64,000 nucleotides of DNA from Melastoma dodecandrum (Eukaryota > Streptophyta > Magnoliopsida > Myrtales > Melastomataceae). Of the stretch, positions 12,144-24,129 are shown one piece after another. Position numbers and translations under genes: made by a program. The stretch covers positions 558,001 through 622,000 of the forward strand of contig JARUPY010000394.1 of the NCBI GenBank assembly GCA_029817715.1, read 5' to 3'. Under the pieces are notes generated by a model. That model was not told where the DNA came from, did not search any database, and worked only from the letters and a program-made list of their open reading frames with translations. Numbering within the stretch: position 1 is the stretch's first letter; each line of letters opens with the position of its first letter.

Positions 12144-13290
12144 TTAAAGTATAGTTAACCGAAAGGAAAGACAAAATGGGCTCGCAGGCCCCATAGTGGC
12201 ATAAAGATGTCGATGATCAGACACCGTCCCACTGAGTGTGACGCTTCCTCCAAAAACACTGAGACTTCTTCGGGCTCTTCCGTGAGGGTCATCCATATGC
12301 GAGAGATGTGCGCGATCACCCTCTGGAGTCTTCACCGTCTTATCGTCGAGGCTGACCGGTCGAAAGAGCTGTTGTGGAGGCGATCTAGTCCATGGGATTA
12401 ATCCTAGTTGATGTCGGACTTGAAATGGGGCGTAGTACGAAGTGCCACCAAACCCCATAATTGGAATGAAGTCTCCGTCTGTAGAGGTAGTGAAGGCGTC
12501 GTCTGTGTCAAAGCAAGGAGCCCTCTGATAGAAGTCGGCAGGTTCAAATGAGCGGAATAATGCGTTGACTCCGACAAATGTGCGTGTGGATAGGCGGGCA
12601 CGCTCCACAATGCGGGCCAACAATCCCGTTGTATGTTCCCTTGTGAAGGCTTCCCCTGTGGTTCCGAGATGCATGTAGAACCAAACTTGTAGTAGAGCTG
12701 GACAGAAGGTCATCCGTTGGTGACGGACTCCTCGCCTAGCTTCATGAACGATGTTGGTGAGGCTGAAGTTGGTTTCTTCGATCAAGTTAGGCAGGAAAGG
12801 AGCGTCTTCCAATATGGCTTTGGTGGTGTAAACGACTCGTCTATTTATCGTCTTCTCATTGTGCGGGTACAGTATTGTTCCGACAAACAGTAAGATGAAC
12901 GATCGTGCTGATCCTTGGCCTTCACCCATGTGCGGATTGTATGGCAACATATACAGATCGACGAGACCACTGACGCGGATATCACCTTGGGAAGTGAACA
13001 GACTGGGCACGCTCGCTGAAGAAATTTGGAGAAGCTTCGCTATGTACTCCTTTGGCTTGTCAATCCGAGAAAGGGGCAGTATTCCCGTGTGATGGGGCAT
13101 CTCAGCAAGATGAACGTATTCTTCGTAAAGCGGTGCCAACTTCAGATCCCCGAAGTGAAAGGTGAAGGAATCTGGATCTCATCGTGCCATCAGATTCTGC
13201 GGCAAGGCCCAATCTAGCTCTAAGCGAATGAGATGGAAAAGTCCCCTGAGTTTGGACTGGACGTATTCTAGCTCCGATGGCCTCAGCAAC
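12144..13290 (-). pseudogene. Ogre-type ORF1 / DUF7745 (plant-mobile-domain-like) protein, N-terminal nonsense break
   Basis: The open part is 331 residues (13139-12144). It begins in the conserved segment LAPLYEEYVHLAEMP, followed by a central hydrophobic block (SFILLFVGTILYP), an EETNFSLTNIVHEARRG block and a QVWFYMHLG stretch. A later DFIPIMGFGGTSYYAPFQVRHQLG block corresponds to the 'W-V-P-L-x-G-L-x-G-x-x-S-Y-A-P' signature of plant DUF7745 proteins. Homology-like reading continues upstream to about 13,290 (LIRLELDWALPQNLMAR) but is cut by a TGA where relatives usually have Trp. The last 40 or so residues look frame-shifted. The function is unknown; such proteins often lie upstream of gag in Ogre-like elements. 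Here it is 0.7 kb downstream of a PBS and LTR on the same strand, which supports that role. Confidence 0.7.
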
Positions 13291-13459
13291 GACAACTAGT
13301 GGCGAAGGTGATGGATGTCAGTAATGTTCTTTTGTCGCAACAAAATGAGCTCCATGAAGTCTCCCTTCATAATAGGGTGTCATTCGAAGATGATAACATT
13401 CCAATCCCTAATCCTAGAATAATATGATTCGGCACGCGATTTGTGCAGTCGTGTTTAAG

Positions 13460-14024
13460 TAAAATAGAGTCTCTGATGTGTACAAGAACAATTGTGAATT
13501 GATATACATTCATGCGGTTACAAATGTATATGGATGCATTAAAGAGGTAAAAGGAGATAGGGATGGGAGAAAAGAATGGAAACCAACCCAAACCGCTGCA
13601 AAGATGAACAAAGTTAGTGTTACAGTTATTACGTATAAAACGTACCTAACACCTGTCCCTACACAAGTAGCAGTCACTTGTAGTAACAAGCAAATGCACG
13701 TGCGGTGTTTGACACCTGTAGTGGGCAATCAATTCTAGACTCGGATGGAGGTTTCTAAGACCTCCCTCGGACTAAGGGAGGCGGGTCCCAGTCCATCGCC
13801 TACAAGCCACAGAAAGCAGCGAGGCCGTGCCTTTCGGTGACCCCCTAAAATCCTAGTCCCGGGTATAGGGACTCACCTAAGTATGCCTAGGAAAGCGGTA
13901 AACAAACACAAATAGGAGATCATACAAAGGGCACCGAGCCAAGCAATTACATGCGCAAACAACAACTCCTCTCCACATACGGATTGAATGTAAGAGTTTT
14001 CGGTAGGAATCCACATGCGGAGTA
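13460..14024 (-). mobile_element. Conserved 5' untranslated internal region of Ogre-like element B
   Basis: Shares an ordered set of landmarks with 46,900-47,314 and 19,190-19,608: ACACCTGTCCCTACACAAG, CCTGTAGTGGGCAATCAAT, GGTTTCTAAGACCTCCCTC, CCTAGGAAAGCGGTAAAC and CATGCGCAAACAACAACTCC. It is the stretch between the PBS and ORF1. The small ORFs in it are also present in fragmentary form in the other copies, and none is conserved enough to call. Confidence 0.75.
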
Positions 14025-14042
14025 TCCCCAGGGGAGTCGCCA
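14025..14042 (-). promoter_or_regulatory. Primer-binding site, tRNA-Arg-like (Ogre type)
   Basis: The minus strand reads TGGCGACTCCCCTGGGGA, 7 bases inside the LTR edge at 14,050. The other copies have TGGCGACTCCGCTGGGGA. This matches the tRNA-Arg PBS reported for Ogre elements, as I recall it, and it fixes the element's orientation as minus. Confidence 0.75.
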
Positions 14043-14049
14043 TCCGCGA

Positions 14050-17000
14050 TGTACGCGAGCACTCTGGCCTAGCACGTACGTGGCGGTTCGGGCGACCCGA
14101 GGATCCGGGTCCGCTCCCCCGAGGCCCAATCCGGTCGGCGTCACGACTCGAACGTCGGACGCTGCGGATGGGAATCGGGTTGGGCCTTTCCTTAATTCTC
14201 GAACGCGTCTGCGGGACATTTCGCCAACCGTCTCCAGTTCCCTGATAGCAACGGGCGAAAGGCTGCGTAAGGCCTCGCTCGTGAATTTTGAGGAAGGCTC
14301 GGGGAGCGGCTCGTGTCGCCGTTACCCATCCAAAATGGCTCCGAAAAAAGGTGTAGTTTAACCTACGTAAACTATTCGGAGTCGCCACCGACTTAATTAA
14401 TTCTTATATAGTCTGATTTAAGTCGGAAAAATCAGAGTGAGTTCGGGGATCCCTAGTTACTAACTCTTACATTCTAAGCATGCAAAAAAAGGTGGCAATC
14501 TGTCCAAAAAGATTTTGCTTTTGATTAGCGGGTGTTAGACCCAATCCGGGAGTCAGGCCGGACTCGTATCGACGTTTTATGGGCGTTGGACCCGAATTTA
14601 GGTTTGTTTAATTAAAAATCGACACGCGACGCAATAAATCCTAAAGCCTAAGTCATGCGTGCGATCACAAGCAAGTATTGAGATAAAAGGGACGGGGAAG
14701 GGCGATGACTGCGGGCCTATGCACTTGGGCTCGACGGGGAAGGGACGGGGAAGGGCGATCCTGTTACAGGTGGGCTTAAAAAATGATTCGAGGAGGCCCG
14801 TACCTCCCCTTTGTACCTTTAGTGACAGTTGGCGCCGCTTTTAATCTTCGGACCGACGGTTTTTTAGGTCGTAGTAGATCCACGCGATTTGATACATGCG
14901 CCATCGAGAAATCTTCGCCTTCGAGATTGTTGAAACCTCGAGAAAATCCTCGTCATCATATGTGTAATGTACATGCCAGAAAAATGTAAACATGGTCAGT
15001 TAACTTTCATTTCCAAAATCAAAACAATGATTCGGAATCAGAGAAATGAATATCAGACCCTATGATATTAAAAGAATAAAGATCCAACCACACATTGAGT
15101 GAACAGGTCGATGATGAGCATGTCTATCAAAAATCAGCCAAATCCAACGGTGGAATTATGAATTATGCACGCGCAAAGTCGGATGTAGCCTGCAAATGAG
15201 AAAGCCGCATATGCAGGCTTGGAAATGAAAGCATAACTTCACTCAGGTTCGTCCGATCTTAGTGAAATTAAAATCTATAGATCTGTATCTTGATGAGGAA
15301 TCAGCATATTAAATTTTAAATGAATCCAACGGTGGGATCTCATTCCACAAGGCAAGGAAGGTGATTCGTCCTCTTGCATAAGCAATCCTTGGCCAGGCTG
15401 ATAGAAATTTCATAACTCTTCACTCATTCGTTGAAAAATTATGAAATTTTGTCATATACTAGAAATCTCAATCATGTTTTAGTATGATAAATTTTAGGAA
15501 AAATGGATGTGTAATCCGTTGCTAGCATAACGAAGAACCTGGACTACGGAACTTGACATATTTCAGCTAAGTGGTATGACAGACTAATTTTGACCACCGT
15601 TGACCATGGACTTAACTTGCTCAAATTAACAAATGTAAAACATGAAAGTTGTAGTAGATTAAGAAATCTAACTGTAGGTTAAATTTTAGTCCATTAGAAA
15701 CTCAAGAGTAAATTGTGTCATCTGGTATACCAGACACTCAGACTGCGGCGAGAGAACATAAGACAATGGAGGTCTTTGTCTTTCTCGAGTTTTTGGACAG
15801 ATTAGATGAACTCGAAAGCCAAACCTTAAAGAAGAAAAGTTGTAAAATACTGAAATTTGGTTTCAACGGCACTAATTTCATAAGATGTCAGAAATATGAA
15901 TTCTTTCGTGCAGCAATATAGTCCTATTGCGAAATGCAGGAACCCCCTTGTCCTGTCTGCACTCCTTTGGAAATTTGACCAGGATATGCGGCTTTGATGG
16001 AAAAGTGTATAACACAAAAGATTTAGAGAACTTAAAGGGAATCCATTCCAATCAATTTCAGATCAAAAGGAGCTCAGATGTTTGAGTTGTGTCCGAAAAA
16101 CCGAAACAGCTATCCCACTCGTGCACATAATTATGCTGTTTTTTTCGAACAGATAAAACTAGACCAAGAAGGTGTTAAATGAGGAAGCTTAAAACACGAA
16201 AGTTATAGCAGGAGCAAAAAGAGAACGACTTCAAGTCGTTTTAAGCAAATCCGATCTATACGGACGAAAATACGCCTGATGGAATACAACTGCGCGCTCC
16301 GTGGACGCACAGAACAGGGCAGCTGCATTCTCCGATGTTCAAGGAGGTAAAACTCCAGCAAAATGCGTTTGTTTGGAAAATATTTCAACGGAGAAGTTGT
16401 TTCCCATTGAGAAAGGAAGTTAAAGAATAAAAAATTAGTTGAATCCATACACCTAGCAAAGAATTATGACAGAAAGTGTAAAGAACGCGCAGCAGCGTTA
16501 ACCATTCGTGTTTCAGCATACATACACTCCCAGAAAAGCCAACCAAAGCTCAGATTGCTTACAAATAACGCTAACACACAACTTAATCATGAAACAGAAT
16601 AAGGGCAGAGGAAGAATGGACTTGATTTCATACGATTTCGGGTCCACTAGCTCCGGTTATGACAGCTCGCCATTACCGATATCCTGAGGCATGAATGAAG
16701 CTCGCTTGGCATGGACTTCGGAGATGTTCATGGGGAAAGGCGCTCGCGATGGGAAGCAGCCCACCCCACAACTCTCGAGCACGCACGCTCGCGATGGGAG
16801 ACTCGTGTGCGCGTCGGGAGAGAGTTCTCCGTTGGATGTTCGCGATGGGAGCTTATTTGACATCTCATGGAGCGATATGCGAAGCCGGGGCAGACCAATC
16901 CAGGAAGATACAAGCTTCGAGCCCCTCCACTACTTTGCCTCATTAATATCATTTTCTCGCAAAACATACAAAGAAAATAAAGCAAGCAGAAAAGAAAGGT

Positions 17001-18269
17001 TAAATGCCGTTGTATGGGAGGGCAAACATACAAGAGAATAAGTGAGGTTGTTCACTAATGTCGGAGTCAAGAGGAAACACGGCAAGAAGGGAGGATAGTC
17101 GCCATTGTCGGTACGTCTGTCCATAGATTTGGGATGGAGGCACTCAGATGATGGGAGGACAGGACTCGTTCTGTCTAGCTTTTGGTGCGAGAGGACCTCA
17201 AATTGGCATCACATCTCGTGGAAACTTGGTGCATCCATTCGGGCTGCTACAATTATCCTGTACAAACGAGCAAACACGTTAGAGCACAAGATAGCTCCTC
17301 GTGGTGCTGATGTGGCCGCGAGAAGCGTGGATGGGGGACATGGGACTGCTTTCTTCGAAACTGTCTTCTAATCTTGTTGATACTGCTGCTGTCTCGAACG
17401 TCAAGTGAACTTGTTCGAAACAACTGGACATTCAGCAGGCTCTGCAGCAAACTGTCGGGGTGACCATCATCATCCTCGCCAAGGTAAGTTGGGGTTGAAT
17501 CGGTCGTTAACGTCGCTGCCTTTTGTTGCTGTCGCGCGTTCCGTTTGAATTGGTCATCCAAGGGGTTCCCGTGATGCAGGTTTCTTCTTACCTTGGTTAG
17601 GAATCGTTGAAAGATTATGGTGGTGATGAAGATGGCCGAAAAGGGTGAGAAAAGTGGAGAGTTTCGTTTCTCTTGATTGGAAGAGGAGGAGCTGTCGGGA
17701 TTTCCGGAAAGAAAAGATGGCGAAGGAGATGATGGAACAAAGGAGGATGATCAATCGCTTCTTAAATCTCCCCTGCCTCCAGAGAAAAATGAAATTATTC
17801 CCCCCCAAGCCAATTGATGTTCTCCACCTGACCGTCTGATGAACGTCCTCCTCCACCCTTTTTAATCTTCTTCTTTCTTTTTATATTTTTACCTCTTTCT
17901 CACAACTTAAACTATTAATTCCTTCAATTTCGTTGGGTTTAGACTGGTATAGTTGGAATTCAACCAATTTCCTTAAAATTTAAGGAAGGTTTTTGTAATC
18001 AGTTTCTTTTACCTTTTGTAGGCATTAATGAGGAGGAGATGGTGTGGTCCCTCGGGGGATTTGGGAGGCGGGGAATGTCGGGGATTGTCCTTCATGAGAT
18101 TCTTATCGGGGGAAGAGGCAGAACTAATATTAAGAAAATTGTAATAAAGATAAAAATAATGAGTTTGGGCTTGGGCTTTGGCCATAAATGTTGAACCTTG
18201 AGTTGTGCTTAAACTATGGGGCTTAGGAAAGAGATGGATGGTAATTCATGGCCCATTTGAGGTATGACA
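14050..18269 (-). mobile_element. Ogre-like family LTR B (about 4.2 kb)
   Basis: The lower edge TGTACGCGAGCAC and the upper edge GAGGTATGACA (18,259-18,269) give TG...CA ends on the minus strand (TGTCATACC at the start). The first kilobase follows the intact LTR at 38,828 closely (CTAGCACG, GATCCGGGTCCGCTCCC, CGAACGTCGGACGCTGC, CGGAGTCGCCACCGACTTA). The middle is different and repetitive: 15,100-16,450 has loosely repeated 'ATAACT...TCACTCA' units, and 16,720-16,860 has repeated CTCGCGATGGGA words. The ORFs in it (for example 16,691-17,041 and 17,253-17,561) lie in non-conserved LTR sequence and are not called. It serves as the 5' LTR for the ORF1-bearing element and also abuts another internal region at 18,270. 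Confidence 0.7.
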
Positions 18270-19633
18270 AGGATCAGGGCTTCAAATGTAAATTGGGGAT
18301 TGCCCCGTCAGGATGGCCCGAAGTTGAGAATCAGGACTTGAAATGACTTAAGAATCATAGTGTTCATCTCTGTGGTAGAAGAAGCTTGGAAAGACATTAT
18401 CTTTTGCTGCCGAAGTTGCGATGATTAGTGATGTAGCGGAATTGATACTGCTTCTTTGGAGCGGTTGTTGATCAGCGGGGATGTGACGTTCCCCAATCTC
18501 TCCCTGTGGTTTTTGGGGGGGTTCGTTACAAATTCGGCTCTGGACTTTTATGGTCACTGGATGATCTTTGACCTTCGTGTTTGTCTTTGAGTCTTGGTGG
18601 TTATTGATGGCGCTTTGGGCTTCATGTCATTAGATGGATTACTTTGGACCTTGGTGGCTGTTGATGCCGCCTTGGGCTTAATGTCATTGGACGCACGATT
18701 ATGGATTAGTAGCCATAATGGAATCATTGGTCTTCATGTTTTTAGGGGTTTGGCTTTGGGCCTTGGTAACCCTTGATGGATCTTTGGTCTGCATGTCGTT
18801 GAATACTTTTGGCTGTGGACTTTGGTAACCTTCCAAAAATCTTTGGTCTTCAATGTTGTTGTGGATTTGTTATCTCCTTCTTGTCCCTACTCTCATTCGA
18901 GAAGCCGTCTTAGAGAATTAACCTCGAAAGGAAGCAGAGAGAAGGCTTGAATTAGCATTTTGCGACAATACAATCGATGCATGATAAATTTGATGCCGAA
19001 TCATATTTGTGTACACGTGGGTGAATGCATTTTATGAAAATACTACTATTGTAATTGATGCGACTACTCCAATCAGGTAGACACGCATGTGATTGCACAA
19101 AAGTATAAATGCAATAAGCGATAAAGTAAATAAGGATGGGAAAATGAGGATTCCTAAAGTCCATAGTAATCAACCCAAACCATCTGCAAAATGAGCAATG
19201 TTAGTTTTACAGTTTATCGCAGACAAGCGTACCTAACACCCGTCCCTACACATGTAGCAGCCACTTAGTAATAGACAAATGTATGTGCGACGTTTGATAC
19301 CTGTAGTGGGCAATTAATTTCTAGACTCAATTGAAGGTTTCTAAGACCTCCCTCAGACAAAGGGAAGCGGATCCCACCTCCTAACGTTAAATGGCTACAA
19401 GCCACAACGCCGTGCTATATGATGATCCCCTAAAATCCTAGTCGTGGGTATAGGGACACAACTAAACATGCCTAGGAAAGCGGTAAACAAATACAAACAA
19501 GAGAGCAAACAAAGGGCATAGAGCCAAACAAATACATGCGCAAACAAGAACTCCTCTCTGCATGTTCATGACATGTAAAAGCATTTCGGTAGGAATTCAC
19601 ATACAGAGTCCCCAGCGGAGTCGCCATCCGGGA
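18270..19633 (-). mobile_element. Truncated internal region C of Ogre-like family, with PBS
   Basis: About 1.36 kb between LTR B and LTR C. From 18,340 it matches the PBS-proximal part of the intact element (46,100-47,339): a GGAGCGGTTGTTGATCAGCGG segment, repeated 'TTTGGTCTTCATGTTGTT' words at 18,590-18,860, GAGAATTAACCTCG at 18,913, CAATCGATGCATGATAA, and the CCTAGGAAAGCGGTAAAC landmark at 19,469. The PBS (TGGCGACTCCGCTGGGGA, minus strand) is at 19,609-19,626. No gag, pol or ORF1 is present, so most of the internal region is missing. The plus and minus ORFs around 19,472-19,876 cross the PBS and LTR edge and are shadows. Confidence 0.75.
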
Positions 19634-22350
19634 TGTACGCACACGGCGGTCCGGACGACACGAGAATCCGGGCCTGCTCCCCCTGAATGTCCTCCGGGCG
19701 CCTCGACTCGTGCGTCGAGGAGCTACGGAGGATATCAGGGCCGATTCTCCTGTAATTCCTAACCGGGCGTGCCGGGGTTCTCGCCGATTGTCTCCATGCT
19801 CCTTGGTGAGGCGAAGGGCGATGGGCGGAATATTCGGGAGGATCGGGAGCGACTCGTGTCGCCTTCCCTCATCCATGATGGTTTCGTAGAAAACATGTTA
19901 TTTCTTAACCTAGGTAAGCTATTACGGAGTCGCCACTTACTTATTTTTACAAAACTGTTTCAAGGCGGAAAAACGGTTCCAAAATTCCTATTTACTAGCT
20001 CTTATATCTAACCATGCGAAGAGGTGACATTTGCTCTAAAAGTTTGCTTTCGGTTAACGAGAGTTTGACCTGATCCTGGCATGACTCCGAACTCATGTCG
20101 ATATGTTACGGGCGTTGGACCTGATCCGAGCTTTAGGCCCGACCTCATGTTTGTTGGTTAACACAACACATGCGTCGTAATAACAAATGAACCAAACAAC
20201 ATGCACCACAACACCCACATCCAATAATTTAGATCAAAGTAGGCGGGAAAGGGTAGTAACCGTGGGCCTGTGCACTTAGGCCCCTGATTCGTTATGAGTG
20301 TAGAAGGATATTTCAGGGAGGCCTGCACCTCGTTTTTGTATCTTTGGTTTGTTGGTTGGGGTCACTTTGAGTGAGGCGTTTCCACTGCAGTCCGCCGTGC
20401 GCCCGAACTTTGTATGCCATTCTTGAAGGGTTCCTTCCTAGGTATGCTGGAGAAGCTTCATTGAGGATGAAGGGGCATCAATGTCCATTCCTCACCTCAT
20501 GTGGTGAGGATCCTGCGAACATCAAATGAAATCGAAAGTAGGATGTTCGAAACAATAATGTAGAAAAGGGAATTAATATGAAGTCAAAAGAGACATCATA
20601 AGTCACTATATCATCTAAAAGATGCAAATATGGTCGTCCCAATCGACCCCTCGACTACTAAGTCGATGTTGGAGTGGTCGAAGGAGATCAATCGAAACTG
20701 ACCAAGTCGAAGTTGGTTAGTCGATGCTCATGCAGTCGATTCTGGAGCTGCTGCAGGTGTTGTCAATCTTCAAGAGACAAAAACTCAACATATATGACTT
20801 CAGAACCGGTTCTGGCTGGGAAACCGACCTTTCTCGGCAAAGTTACTTCCGTTCGACTGACAATGGATTTTGGATTGACCACAAAACCGGTTCATTCTAT
20901 GTGTCAATTTTGACTGGTCAGAACTTGATCAACTCAACCTCAAATCGAAAAGTTCATGACATAAATGTTGTAGGTTGACTAGATAGGGACCTAACCCAAC
21001 TAGTTTTGGGTCAATCCAATCTCTATCGACCTGGTTATGCCTCGTCGACCGAATCAGCATTTCCACTCGACCACAGAACCGTTACATTATGTAGGTCGAG
21101 AGCGACGGGCCAAAACATGACCAAGATGAGCTCAAATCGAAAATGTCAAAACATAAAAGTTGTAGAGCGACAAGAGGGGAACCAAATCAACTTGTTTTGG
21201 TTCGATCTGACCTTTGTTGACAAAGTTATGCCCTGTCGTTTCGAGCTGCATCTCCAGACGACGAAAGAACCCTTGCATTCTATAAGTCGATATTCGATGG
21301 GTGAAAACTTAGTCAAGATGACCTCGAACGAAAAAGTTCAATAACATAAAAGTCGTAAAAAAATAAAAAAAAGGAACTATCCCAACTGGTTTCAGGATAA
21401 ATGGTGTTGTACAAACAATGATCTGTCTAGTCAACTACGAAAGCATTTCGGCTCATGTACGGGACCATTGCGTTCCGTATTTCGACTGTAACTTGGCTTA
21501 CACACACTTGATTCAAGCGCACAACATATCCATGTGACGGGAAGAGAGTAAGAAGAGGATGGACCTGACCAAACTTGGTTCCGTAGTTGTCCGAAAGAGC
21601 AAAGCCCTCGGGAGTGGACTGTCGACGTCCCATTTCATGATTCCAGCCTCCGATCCTTCCGAGCTCATGGATAGCGGGTGCTCGCGTGTTATGACATCAA
21701 GACAAGCAAAAAAGAGGGTGGTCAGGATACCGAACATGGTAGAAGCATGTTGGAGTTAGCAAAGTGAGAGGAAGTCTCACTAAGGGGTTGCCTCGCCCCG
21801 GGGTGACCCGAGGAAAAAGAGGGACGTCGACGTGTCCGTAGAGGCTGCCTTGGAGACGGTGACTTTGTTGATATTCTCCTTCGACTTGGGACCTTGGACG
21901 CAAAGGGATATTAAGTATCTTCTTTAGAGCTTGGAGGAGAAACTTTTGGTGTCTCCCCCGAGCTCTCTTAGGAGGGTGTGTATCCCTCTCCGGGAGGATG
22001 TGTCTCCTTCTCCCCTTTTTTTAGAGGATGTTGTTCCTTTGTTTTATTCTTTTTCCCCCCACATTGCAATTTAGGGGATCAACATCGGTGTAAGACCTTG
22101 TTTTAGAGAAGGCTCAATCTTTAAGAAAGAAAACAAGCCAAATTATCTCATCGAAGAAGACGCGAAGTGTGAGGGTGTCACCTTTAAGCGTGGTTCTATT
22201 GATATGGACTTGCTCATCAACACGACACTCCAGGGTGTAAGTATGATTGTATATGAGGGTAAGGGTAAGTTGAGAAAGGTTGCAAAAGAATGAGGCTTTT
22301 GAAATTGAAGAGATTTGCTCCAGATTTACAATCGCTTATAATCAGGATCT
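19634..22350 (-). mobile_element. Ogre-like family LTR C (upper boundary uncertain)
   Basis: The lower edge is TGTACGCACACGG after the PBS. Shared LTR landmarks follow: GGACGACACGAGAATCCGGG, GCTATTACGGAGTCGCC, CTAGCTCTTATATCTAACCATGC, CGGGCGTTGGACCTGAT and GTGGGCCTGTGCACTTAGGC. From about 20,640 it is a tandem array. Beyond 21,500 it is CT-rich and not alignable by eye. The upper edge may be the GAGGTAC near 22,355, but this is weak. It is therefore an LTR with a clear PBS-side end and an unclear other end. Confidence 0.6.
20640..21480 (+). repeat. Imperfect tandem repeats of about 170-180 bp inside LTR C
   Basis: Three to four diverged units share the order: GTCGACY-type start, 'CACAAAACCGGTTCATTCTATG / CACAGAACCGTTACATTATGTAG', 'CTCAAATCGAAAA', 'ACATAAA(A/T)GTTGTAG', then 'CCAACT(A/G)GTTTTGG'. 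Units begin near 20,810, 21,030, 21,210 and 21,410. Open frames through this array come from the repeat structure and not from a gene. Confidence 0.7.
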
Positions 22351-22379
22351 TTGTTTTATTGAGGTACAAAACTTTTGTC

Positions 22380-23500
22380 CCTTTTTCCTTTCTGACAGTT
22401 TGCTTTTGCGACCATCATGTTTAAGCCCATGTGTCTAAGTTTTTTTTCTTTTCGGCTTAGCTCAAAGGCTCTCTTTTTCTTTTTCTTTTTCTTTTTGCTT
22501 TTGCCCCTATCTCATTTACGAATATTCAAAATATTAAATTCTTTAGAATCGAAGCAAGAGTATTGTGCCGAGTTGCAAAATTTATTAGGGATGTACTTTA
22601 CACTCAAACTTGAGGAAGTGAAGCATCCGCATATGAGTCCTATTCGGAAGTCAAGATTACAAGAACTCCTTTTCCTCGATGTGAGGTGGTGACTCCTTGA
22701 CTTGAAAGGGTAATTATGCTTCGAAAATGTCCAGTTTGACTAGGAATTACTAGCAATGGTAAAATTTTTTAGGATATGAAGGAATGCTCGATGTCATCCT
22801 ATCTAGAGCATTTTCTATCAAAGGGATTTCTTTCTCACTCTGATTTTATTATGTATGATTTCCTCGCAAGTGTTTTTACTCGACTTTCGAAAGGGTGTGT
22901 GTTTGGGGATAGGCTTGCCTTTCTATCTGTAGCTCACAAGTGTTCCACCAAGGAAAGTGTTCAATTTTTTAATAAAATTTATTTACTGAAAATGTATGAC
23001 ATATGAACATGACGGATGTTTTATCACATGATGATTTTACCTATGATGTTTGCTTCGACTTGATGCCCTGTAGGGTAAGAGAAGACGTATAGTTTGGTTC
23101 AATGTGAGAGGTTTTGAACTTATAATAATACTTTCCTTTATCTATTACCTAACAACGCTTTATCGTTGTCTTAGTTAAAGCATCTGCACAGAAAGATAGT
23201 TGTTATTAGTATCTAGTTTGATGCCTTTTGAATTGGGAACTTTCATTTACCAGTTACCTAATGACGTTTTATTGTTACCTCGGTTAAAGCAACGTTCGTT
23301 CAACATATAAGTTCAACATTCCAATCCATCATCATATTTATTGCCTTTTGTTTTCCTTGTAGGGTCGAAATTCTTGCTTATGACCGTAATGACGATCTAG
23401 TGCCTTTGCATTATGAACAAAGCAGTCTTGAGGTTCTTCATTTGGCTTTTCATCACTTTTTTCTCGATTTCACGACTCTAAATATATCATCTAATTCCTA
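22380..23500 (-). mobile_element. Internal region D of Ogre-like family (polypurine-tract-proximal part)
   Basis: Matches 42,850-43,480 of the intact element: TTTGCTTTTGCGACCA(C/T)CA, GAAATGCTCGAT/GGAATGCTCGATG followed by TAGAGCAT, then TATCAAAGG(G)AT and GTGTTTGGGGATAGGCTTGCC. It lies on the far side of LTR C from internal region C, giving the order internal-LTR-internal-LTR-internal. It contains no protein domain. Repeated CTTTATCGTTG/TTTATTGTTACC words occur at 23,150-23,290. Confidence 0.65.
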
Positions 23501-24129
23501 CAAAAGCTCATGTAAGAAGTTCTCAATTAATGACTCCCTATCAAGTTAGACCAAGGCATTAGGTGATTAGGCACCCCTCGGATCGATTACTCGAGCAAGC
23601 ACAGAAAACTCACACCACAAGTACATATTCATACATTCTTTTTCCTTCTTTTATTACTTTTAACTTGGACAGTGGTATTCAGAGCTTTAACAACCTCTTT
23701 TTTTCTTTATCCTTTTTTAAGAATGTACCAAAGACTTTGTTTTAAGAGATAGTTCGAGCGACTTTACTAACCATCGGTCACAATGCATTCTAAGCATATG
23801 TAGGTTGCTACAACTTGCTTCTTATTCGGAAATTTAATCAGAATAAAATAACTCAAATGCTCCAAGGCTTAGGACATCCTCTTTCCACATGTTAGGAGTG
23901 ACAAACTCATCACAGAATACAGACATTCCACTTTCGAACTGCTAAGATTATACTCATCACAGAATACAGACATTCCATTTCATCACAGAGTACAAACTCA
24001 TTTTCGATTTTTAACGATGTGGCTTTGTTAGTCAATTTCTGGGGAAGAGCAATTTCCTTTATAGTATCCCATGGCACCCCGCCCTCCTGCATAATTCAAA
24101 AACCAAAGACAGAAACCACAGGTCAAGGT
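23501..24129. other. Unassigned sequence with a short local repeat
   Basis: No coding region recognised. At 23,908-23,998 the words CTCATCACAGAATACAGACATTCCA and CATCACAGAGTACA repeat with a 45-50 bp period (three partial units). This may be the junction between the Ogre-like remnants and the Athila-type remnant. Confidence 0.4.

Noticed and set aside
13873..14388. Overlapping ORFs of 136-171 codons around the LTR B edge
   Set aside because: They cross the PBS and LTR boundary in both directions. The reading is a by-product of GC-rich LTR sequence seen also at 19,472-19,876 and 38,616-38,957.
16657..17041. Repeated CTCGCGATGGGA words read as a protein repeat (plus or minus)
   Set aside because: The words occur in all frames and lie in the variable middle of LTR B, so there is no coding evidence.
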